Positions 14,782-18,707 of a stretch of DNA of 18,707 nt are shown in pieces. Below the pieces are notes generated by a model. That model had not been told where the DNA came from, did not search any database, and saw only the letters and a program-made list of their open reading frames with translations. Position numbers and translations under genes: made by a program. The stretch spans positions 1 through 18,707 of the forward strand of contig CALJUL010000087.1 of NCBI GenBank assembly GCA_937975725.1. Direction: 5' to 3'. Each line of letters starts with the position of its first letter. Position 1 is the stretch's first letter. Source of the DNA: an uncultured Pseudoxanthomonas sp. Its GTDB lineage: Bacteria; Pseudomonadota; Gammaproteobacteria; Xanthomonadales; Xanthomonadaceae.

Positions 14782-15762
14782 TCAGGCCACGGCGGCGATC
14801 AGCGCGTCGCGCTGGGCGGCGCTCAGGTCCGGTCCGGTGCCGGCCTTCAGGTTGTCGCTCTGACGGTCCGGCTTGCCGGTGGCCGGGATGACCGCGGTCA
14901 CCGCCGGATGGCTGAGCGCGAACTTCAGGAACGCCTGCGCCCAAGACGTCACGCCGGCCTCGGCCAGCGCGCCGGGCAGCGGCTTGTCCGCCACCCGCGC
15001 GAACAGCCTGCCGTCCTCGAAGGCGCGGTTGACCAGCACCGCCACGCCCAGGTCCTGCGCCAGTGGCAGCACGCGCTTCTCCGCGCCGCGGCTGGCGACG
15101 GAATAGTTGATCTGCAGGAAGTCGGGCCTCTCCGCCCGCACCACGCCGGCCAGTTCGTCGTGCGCGCTTTCCACGTAGTGGGTGACGCCGACGTAGCGCA
15201 CCTTGCCCTGCGCCTTCAGTTCGCGCGCCAGTGCCAGTTGCGTCTTCAGGTCGCGCAGGTTGTGGACCTGGAGCAAGGCCACCTTGTCGGTCCCGAGCCG
15301 GCGCAGGCTGTCCTCGAACTGGGCCAGGCCGGCCTCGCGCCCGTTCACGCCGGACAGCTTGGTCGCCAGCCAGGCGCGGCTGGTCAGATCCTGCTCGGCC
15401 AGCAGCGCGCCCATCACCTCCTCGGCCGTGCCGTAGGTGGGCGCGGTGTCGATGACGTTGGCGCCGGCGGCGAAGAAGCGCTTGAGCACTTCGCGCAGCG
15501 GGTCGCGTTCGGCCGCGCCCGCATCGACTTCGAAGCTGCCGGACGTGCCCATGCCGATCACTGGCAGCCGTTCGCCGGTGGAGGGGATGACGCGGGTGTT
15601 GAGCGGCCCGGCCAGGGCCGTTTCGACTGCCCCGGTCCCGGCCGGTGCGGCGGCACGGGGACTGTCCGCGGCGCCGGCCCGGGCGGTGTCGCGGCAGGCG
15701 GCCAGGCCCAGTCCGGCGGCGGCAATGGCGGAGGTCTTCAGGAACCTGCGTCGCGAGTACAT
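14782..15762 (-). CDS. Aldo/keto reductase with Tat lipoprotein signal
   Basis: This 326-residue member of the aldo/keto reductase superfamily (TIM barrel, NAD(P)H-dependent) carries an unusual export signal. The N-terminus has the twin-arginine motif SRRRFLKT (3-10), a hydrophobic stretch and lipobox-like GLAAC (Cys23), so a folded, lipid-anchored periplasmic enzyme is predicted. A linker (about 25-53) precedes the barrel. The catalytic tetrad is complete: Asp105 and Tyr110 (IDTAPTYG), Lys135 (LATKLSG) and His167 (LLQVHNL). The C-terminal IPATGKPDRQSDNL (292-305) is the usual cofactor adenosine-phosphate loop. The ATG at 15762 has a clear AGGAG seven bases upstream. It lies 5 bases before the NTP-exchanger-like gene. 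The substrate is unknown. Confidence 0.9.
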   Translation of the reverse strand: MYSRRRFLKTSAIAAAGLGLAACRDTARAGAADSPRAAAPAGTGAVETALAGPLNTRVIPSTGERLPVIGMGTSGSFEVDAGAAERDPLREVLKRFFAAGANVIDTAPTYGTAEEVMGALLAEQDLTSRAWLATKLSGVNGREAGLAQFEDSLRRLGTDKVALLQVHNLRDLKTQLALARELKAQGKVRYVGVTHYVESAHDELAGVVRAERPDFLQINYSVASRGAEKRVLPLAQDLGVAVLVNRAFEDGRLFARVADKPLPGALAEAGVTSWAQAFLKFALSHPAVTAVIPATGKPDRQSDNLKAGTGPDLSAAQRDALIAAVA

Positions 15763-15820
15763 GGCCGTCTCCTTCGTGCGAGGGGAACGGCGGTTATGCG
15801 GGATCGCGGCGGGCGGTGTG

Positions 15821-15835
15821 TGAACGAAGCGTTCA
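15821..15835. repeat. Perfect inverted repeat upstream of the aldo/keto reductase gene
   Basis: TGAACG at 15821-15826 and CGTTCA at 15830-15835 flank a 3-base AAG centre, about 60 bases upstream of the reductase start. The size and position fit a small operator, but a chance palindrome is possible. No matching -35/-10 pair was convincingly placed around it. Confidence 0.4.
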
Positions 15836-15837
15836 AT

Positions 15838-15869
15838 CCGCCCCCAACCATCGTCATGGTCGGGGGCGG
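15838..15869 (-). terminator. Strong hairpin after agmatine deiminase, probable terminator
   Basis: The arms CCGCCCCC (15838-15845) and GGGGGCGG (15862-15869), plus inner ACCAT/ATGGT, pair around a CGTC loop with one mismatch. It begins 25 bases past the aguA stop. On the minus strand it is followed by GGATTGAACG, a poor T tract, so termination may be incomplete and the reductase gene could receive read-through. Confidence 0.55.
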
Positions 15870-15894
15870 TGCCGCCTGGACGGGAAGGACGGGA

Positions 15895-16926
15895 TCAGCC
15901 CAGCAGGCCGGAGGGCAGTTGCATGGTGATGCAGTGCAGGCTGCCGTTCTGCCAGATCAGCGCACGGCAGGGCACCTGCACGATCTCGCGGCCCGGATAG
16001 GCTTCGGCCAGCACGGCGGCGGCGCGGTCATCGGCCGGGTCGCCGTAGGCCGGCATCAGCACTGCGCCGTTGAGGATCAGGTAGTTGGCGTACGACGCGG
16101 CCAGCCTGCGGCCGCCATCGAGGATGGGGCGCGCCCAGGGCAGCGGGAACGGCCGGTAGGGCCGGCCGTCGCGCGTGCGCAGCGCGGCGATGTCGGCGGC
16201 CATGGCCTGCAGTTCGGCATGGTGCGAATCGGCCGGGTCGTCGCATGCCTGGAACACGATGGCGTCGCCGGGCGCGAAGCGGGCGAGGGTGTCGATGTGG
16301 GCGTCGGTGTCGTCGCCTTCCAGGTAGCCGTGGTCCAACCACAGCACCCGGTCCTGCTTCAGCCAGCGCGCCAGTTTTTCGGCCAGTTCCTCGCGCGAGG
16401 CTTCGGGATGGCGCTCGTGCAGGCATTGCCAAGTGGTCAGCAGGGTGCCTTCGCCGTCGGTCTCGATGGCGCCGCCTTCCAGCGCAAAATCAATGCTTTG
16501 CACGAAATAGTTGTGAAATACCTGCATGCCGGACAGCTCGCCCACCAGGCGGTCGTCGCGGCTGGACTCGTACTTGCCGCCCCAGCCGGTGAAGCGGAAG
16601 TCCAGCAGCTTGAAGCGGTCGCCGTCGCGCAGGGTGATCGGGCCGGAATCGCGCAGCCAGGTGTCGTCGTACTCGGCCGGGACGAAGCGCACGCGCGTCA
16701 TGTCCACCCGGGCCGAGCGGAGGCGCGCCTCGGCGTAGGTCTGCAGGTCGTCGTCGGCCACGCAGACCACCACGTCCTGGAAGCGGGCGATCGCCGCGAC
16801 CAGGGCCACGTAGGTCTCCTCGACGTCGGCCAGGCGTTCGGCCCAGTCGGTATCGGCGTGCGGCCACGCGATCAGGATCGCGGACTGGGGTTCCCACTCC
16901 GCGGGGAAGCGAAAGGCATCGGTCAT
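15895..16926 (-). CDS. aguA: Agmatine deiminase
   Basis: This enzyme deiminates agmatine to N-carbamoylputrescine and ammonia. It belongs to the peptidyl-arginine-deiminase-like guanidino-modifying superfamily and is cytoplasmic. Visible motifs in order: FRFPAEWEPQSAILIAWPH (5-23), YDDTWLRDSGP (86-96), FRFTGWGGKY (110-119), LEGGAIETDGEG (149-160), DTDAHIDTLARF around His210/Asp212, and GSLHCIT with nucleophile Cys332 near the C-terminus. At 343 residues the length is normal (roughly 340-370). The start at 16926 gives the family-typical N-terminus. It lies 34 bases downstream of a small secreted-protein gene and probably shares its promoter. Its product is the substrate of AguB, encoded 2.7 kb downstream on the same strand. 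A short AT-rich, rare-codon patch occurs at about 16485-16525. Confidence 0.95.
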   Translation of the reverse strand: MTDAFRFPAEWEPQSAILIAWPHADTDWAERLADVEETYVALVAAIARFQDVVVCVADDDLQTYAEARLRSARVDMTRVRFVPAEYDDTWLRDSGPITLRDGDRFKLLDFRFTGWGGKYESSRDDRLVGELSGMQVFHNYFVQSIDFALEGGAIETDGEGTLLTTWQCLHERHPEASREELAEKLARWLKQDRVLWLDHGYLEGDDTDAHIDTLARFAPGDAIVFQACDDPADSHHAELQAMAADIAALRTRDGRPYRPFPLPWARPILDGGRRLAASYANYLILNGAVLMPAYGDPADDRAAAVLAEAYPGREIVQVPCRALIWQNGSLHCITMQLPSGLLG

Positions 16927-16960
16927 TGCAGGGCTTGTCTTCGGCGGTGCGGGCCGCGCG

Positions 16961-17290
16961 TCAGCGGATGGCGGGCTTGGGCCCGATTTCCTCGGGGCCG
17001 GCCTTGTTGGCCACCACGTCGATCACGCGGTTCTTTTCGAAATAGACGGTGAAGGCGGGGTACACCCAGCGCTGGATCACCGGCCACTGGCGCTTCTGGC
17101 CGCCGCGCGGCTCCAGCTTCTGCTGGGGCGCGCCGAAGCGGGTCTCGACGTCGGCGGCGGTCTGGCCGCGCACCGGCATCGCGGCGGCGGGCTTTTCCTG
17201 CGCGCGGTCGATCAGCAGGGTGTCGGCGCCGGCGGAACCGGCCACGGCCAGCAGGGCGGTCAAGGGAAGGGCGAGGGCACGACGGTTCAT
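16961..17290 (-). CDS. Small secreted protein, possibly BamE/SmpA-like fold
   Basis: This is a 109-residue protein of unknown function. It has a classical signal peptide (MNRRALALPLTALLAVAGSAGA, cleavage likely before DTLLIDR) and so a mature periplasmic form of about 87 residues. The mature part contains MPVRGQTAADVETRFGAPQ, which resembles the 'G-x-T-x-x-x-V-x-x-x-x-G-x-P' opening of SmpA/OmlA/BamE-type folds. It then has RWVYPAFTVYFEKNRVIDVV, which looks like paired beta strands. From memory, similar small proteins occur widely in xanthomonads. The gene precedes aguA by 34 bases on the same strand and has a good -10 (TATAAA) just upstream. No lipobox cysteine is present, unlike BamE itself. 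A link to polyamine metabolism is only positional. Confidence 0.8.
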   Translation of the reverse strand: MNRRALALPLTALLAVAGSAGADTLLIDRAQEKPAAAMPVRGQTAADVETRFGAPQQKLEPRGGQKRQWPVIQRWVYPAFTVYFEKNRVIDVVANKAGPEEIGPKPAIR

Positions 17291-17316
17291 GGAGAGGTTC
17301 CCCTAGGTGACGCGCC

Positions 17317-17322
17317 TTTATA
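17317..17322 (-). promoter_or_regulatory. -10 element for the small secreted protein and aguA unit
   Basis: The minus strand reads TATAAA at 17317-17322, 26 bases upstream of the start codon and directly after the rpmJ terminator. The expected -35 position falls in the terminator's T run (TTTTTT at spacing 16), a poor match. The very short leader would begin at about 17310. Confidence 0.5.
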
Positions 17323-17338
17323 GCAAAAGGCCGGCAAC

Positions 17339-17362
17339 AAAAAACCGCCCGGAGGCGGCTTT
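17339..17362 (-). terminator. Rho-independent terminator of rpmJ
   Basis: On the minus strand the arms CCGCC and GGCGG (17345-17349 and 17354-17358) close a TCCG loop, followed immediately by a run of T residues (the A run at 17339-17344 on the plus strand). It lies 36 bases past the rpmJ stop. It separates rpmJ from the next unit, whose -10 box starts only 17 bases further on. Confidence 0.88.
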
Positions 17363-17397
17363 CTGCGCGGTGCCGGCCGGGCCGGCGCCACGGTTCC

Positions 17398-17523
17398 TCA
17401 GCGCTGGCGCGCCTTGAAACGCGGGTTGGACTTGCAGATCACGAAGACCTTGCCGCGGCGGCGGACCACCTTGCAGTCGCGGTGACGGGCCTTCGCCGAC
17501 TTCAGGGAGGACAGGACCTTCAT
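17398..17523 (-). CDS. rpmJ: 50S ribosomal protein L36, type B (YkgO-like)
   Basis: This 41-residue basic protein starts MKVLSSLKSAKARHRDCKVV and ends VFVICKSNPRFKARQR. The spacing and the NPRFKxxQ tail are those of the YkgO/type-B L36. It keeps only the cysteines in RDC (Cys17) and VIC (Cys30) and lacks the full CxxC...CxxxH zinc ribbon of the classical form (the 'C-minus' type), so zinc-independent folding is expected. It has its own promoter, a GAGG ribosome-binding site about 9 bases upstream, and a terminator, so it is monocistronic. In E. coli the type-B paralogue serves during zinc limitation; whether it is the only L36 here cannot be told from this window. Confidence 0.95.
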   Translation of the reverse strand: MKVLSSLKSAKARHRDCKVVRRRGKVFVICKSNPRFKARQR

Positions 17524-17564
17524 GAGTTGAAACCTCGGCGTATTGTTATGGGGTGACACGAAGC

Positions 17565-17579
17565 CCGCTATTCTAGCGG
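17565..17579. repeat. 15-bp inverted repeat over the rpmJ -10 box (possible operator)
   Basis: CCGCTA at 17565-17570 and TAGCGG at 17574-17579 form perfect 6-bp arms around TTC. The repeat covers the -10 element and the expected start region, a classic repressor position. It does not resemble the E. coli Zur box as I know it. Confidence 0.5.
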
Positions 17580-17599
17580 TGATTCCGCTGGCATATCAA
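17570..17599 (-). promoter_or_regulatory. Sigma70-type promoter of rpmJ
   Basis: The minus strand reads TTGATA (17594-17599), an 18-base spacer, then TAGAAT (17570-17575), each five of six to consensus. The expected start site near 17563 gives a leader of about 40 bases. It is the clearest promoter in the window. A perfect palindrome (17565-17579) overlaps the -10 box. Confidence 0.8.
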
Positions 17600-17663
17600 G
17601 CGGTTGCGCAGGCCGCCGCCGCGACCCGGCCGCGGGCATGGCCGGCAGGTGCGCCGGCGGCGG

Positions 17664-17669
17664 CATAAT
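17664..17669 (+). promoter_or_regulatory. Candidate -10 element for cmk
   Basis: CATAAT lies 23 bases before the cmk start in very GC-rich sequence (five of six to consensus). No good -35 lies 16-18 bases upstream. If it is used, the leader is only about 17 bases and contains just the Shine-Dalgarno. Confidence 0.45.
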
Positions 17670-17692
17670 GGCGCCCCCGACGAGGAGCCGCC

Positions 17693-18361
17693 ATGACCGA
17701 AACCGCCCCTGTTCTGACCATCGACGGCCCTTCCGGCGCCGGCAAGGGCACGGTCAGCCGGATCGCAGCGGCGCGGCTGGGATGGCACTACCTGGATTCC
17801 GGCGCACTCTACCGGGCGGTCGGCGTGGCGGCCAGTTGGGCCGACCTGGACGTGTCCGACCCGGCGGCGCTGGTGCGCTGCGCCTTCGACACGAGCATCG
17901 GCTTCCGCGAGACCGGGCAGGGGCTGCGGGTGATCGTGGACGACGTGGACGCCACCGACGAACTGCGCCTGGAGACCACCGGCGCGCTGGCCTCGGCCAT
18001 CGCCGCCATCCCGGAGGTCCGCTCCGCGCTGAAGGAGCGCCAGCGCGCCTTCCGGCAGCCGCCGGGGCTGGTGGCGGACGGCCGCGACATGGGTACGGTC
18101 ATCTTCCCGGACGCCCCCTACAAGGTGTTCCTGACCGCCAGCGCCGAGGAGCGCGCCGAAAGGCGATATAAGCAGTTGAAAGACAAAGGAGTTTCAGTCA
18201 CAATCGACGGTCTGCTGCGCGAGATCCTCGCCCGCGACGCCCGTGACGCCCAACGCATGGTGGCGCCGCTGCGGCCGGCCGAAGACGCCGTCCTCATCGA
18301 CACCACCGGCCAGGGCATCGAGCAGGTCGTCGAGCGCGTGCTGGCGCTGGTGAAGCCGTAA
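17693..18361 (+). CDS. cmk: Cytidylate kinase
   Basis: This 222-residue cytoplasmic enzyme phosphorylates CMP/dCMP with ATP in pyrimidine nucleotide salvage and recycling. The P-loop is GPSGAGKGT (12-20). DSGALYRAV (35-43) is the typical nucleoside-monophosphate-binding segment, DGRDMGTVIFPDA (129-141) is the conserved core motif, and RRYKQLKDKG belongs to the LID region, followed by RDARDAQRMVAPLRPAEDAVLIDTT. Length matches the family (about 220-230). GAGGAG five bases before the ATG is an excellent ribosome-binding site. It is directly upstream of rpsA, the common proteobacterial order. The LID-coding segment (about 18170-18210) is AT-richer and uses codons unlike the rest of the gene; it coincides with a promoter-like pair. 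Confidence 0.97.
   Translation: MTETAPVLTIDGPSGAGKGTVSRIAAARLGWHYLDSGALYRAVGVAASWADLDVSDPAALVRCAFDTSIGFRETGQGLRVIVDDVDATDELRLETTGALASAIAAIPEVRSALKERQRAFRQPPGLVADGRDMGTVIFPDAPYKVFLTASAEERAERRYKQLKDKGVSVTIDGLLREILARDARDAQRMVAPLRPAEDAVLIDTTGQGIEQVVERVLALVKP
18176..18204 (+). promoter_or_regulatory. Candidate intragenic promoter for rpsA inside cmk
   Basis: TTGAAA (18176-18181), 17 bases, then CACAAT (18199-18204) gives five-of-six and four-of-six matches to consensus at ideal spacing. It lies inside an unusually AT-rich stretch of cmk. A transcript from here would cross the hairpin at 18418-18451 before reaching rpsA. Confidence 0.4.
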
Positions 18362-18417
18362 CCGGCTCCGCACGGCCCGCGCCGCGCGGGCGGCGGATCG
18401 CGATGCAGCAGCAAGGC

Positions 18418-18451
18418 CCGCCCCGCGGAATGGTCCGCGCGGCGGTTTTTT
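18418..18451 (+). terminator. Strong terminator or attenuator hairpin between cmk and rpsA
   Basis: A 12-position stem (18418-18429 with 18434-18445) has one C-C mismatch and an ATGG loop, followed by six T residues (18446-18451). It lies about 57 bases past the cmk stop. By sequence it is a textbook intrinsic terminator, yet it sits upstream of the essential rpsA gene with no obvious promoter after it. Confidence 0.85.
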
Positions 18452-18551
18452 CCACTTCCAACACACGGCACTTCCGTGCCGAAAGGGTGGACAGGGGGAT
18501 CGCCTCATCCGGCGAGACGCCTGTCCGTGTGTCCAACCGAGCTAATCAACA
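18452..18551 (+). promoter_or_regulatory. Structured rpsA leader, candidate S1 autoregulatory region
   Basis: The 100 bases before rpsA contain a perfect hairpin (CGGCAC 18466-18471, loop TTCC, GTGCCG 18476-18481). A second structure has outer arms GGACAGG (18489-18495) and CCTGTCC (18520-18526) enclosing TCGCC/GGCGA (18500-18504 and 18511-18515). GGACA can alternatively pair with TGTCC at 18530-18534. The last 20 bases before the ATG are unstructured and A-rich, with no clear Shine-Dalgarno. In E. coli the rpsA leader also folds into hairpins and is repressed by excess S1; the equivalence here is inferred from layout, not sequence identity. Confidence 0.6.
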
Positions 18552-18707
18552 ATGACCGAATCATTTGCCGAACTGTTTGAACAGAGCCAGACCCAACTGG
18601 CCAAGCTGAAGCCGGGCGCCATCGTCACCGGCGTCGTCGTGGAAGTCCGCAACGACGTGGTGGTGATCAACGCCGGCCTGAAGTCCGAAGGCATCGTGCC
18701 GATCGAA
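18552..18707 (+). CDS. rpsA: 30S ribosomal protein S1 (N-terminal 52 residues; runs off window)
   Basis: The ATG at 18552 opens MTESFAELFEQSQTQLAKLK, the conserved S1 N-terminal helix that anchors the protein to ribosomal protein S2 on the 30S subunit. The first S1/OB domain follows (GAIVTGVVVEVRNDVVVINA), then GLKSEGIVPIE. The frame is open to the last base. S1 unwinds and delivers mRNA to the 30S subunit, especially messages with weak Shine-Dalgarno sequences. The gene follows cmk, as in many proteobacteria. The visible part is normal; completeness cannot be judged. Confidence 0.97.
   Translation, partial: MTESFAELFEQSQTQLAKLKPGAIVTGVVVEVRNDVVVINAGLKSEGIVPIE

Noticed and set aside
11438..14863. 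A 1141-codon plus-strand frame across TraB, GNAT, aguB and the transporter
   Set aside because: It is antisense to four recognisable genes and its translation is His/Arg/Gln/Ala-rich low complexity.
1..18707. CRISPR arrays, tRNA/rRNA genes, transposases or prophage genes
   Set aside because: No regularly spaced repeats, cloverleaf-like sequence, rRNA segments, or integrase/transposase motifs were seen on either strand.

Overview
The window is GC-rich chromosomal DNA (roughly 70% G+C by eye). Several gene products and the gene order look like a gammaproteobacterium of the Xanthomonadaceae/Lysobacteraceae (Lysobacter, Pseudoxanthomonas, Luteimonas or Xanthomonas-like). The clues are a cmk-rpsA pair, a type-B ribosomal protein L36, an agmatine-to-putrescine pathway (aguA/aguB), paired monohaem cytochromes c, and a 5'-truncated protein whose C-terminus I associate with xanthomonad envelope proteins. 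There is no sign of phage, insertion sequence, CRISPR, tRNA or rRNA. This is mostly ordinary core and shell chromosome; I did not find a clear new defence or mobile system.

Layout. (1) 2-670 (+): 3' end of a low-complexity envelope protein, then two convergent terminators with identical stems. (2) 969-1823 (-): two exported monohaem cytochromes c, six bases apart. (3) A divergent gap of about 410 bp, then 2235-10068 (+): a tripartite-efflux operon of one lipoprotein adaptor and two different RND permeases, each junction an ATGA overlap, with no outer-membrane channel gene. (4) 10474-13228 (-): N-carbamoylputrescine amidase (aguB), a GNAT acetyltransferase and a TraB/PrgY-family membrane protein. 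(5) 13463-15762 (-): a Tat-exported aldo/keto reductase lipoprotein followed by an NTP/NDP-exchanger-like membrane protein. (6) 15895-17290 (-): a small secreted protein and agmatine deiminase (aguA). (7) 17398-17523 (-): rpmJ (type-B L36), with a good sigma70-type promoter and terminator. (8) 17693-18707 (+): cmk, a strong terminator-like hairpin, a structured leader, and the start of rpsA, which runs off the window.

How the genes work together. AguA and AguB catalyse consecutive steps from agmatine through N-carbamoylputrescine to putrescine, but here they are separated by the reductase/transporter pair. The RND operon should build one or two inner-membrane pumps sharing one adaptor and borrowing a TolC-like channel encoded elsewhere. 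CMP kinase, S1 and L36 are nucleotide and translation housekeeping genes.

The points most worth a second look are regulatory: the cmk-rpsA junction (intragenic promoter, possible attenuator, folded leader without a clear Shine-Dalgarno), the perfect palindrome over the rpmJ -10 box, and the architecture of the first RND permease (an Ala/Ser insertion plus an extra membrane hairpin). All calls come from reading the sequence; no database search or folding program was run.
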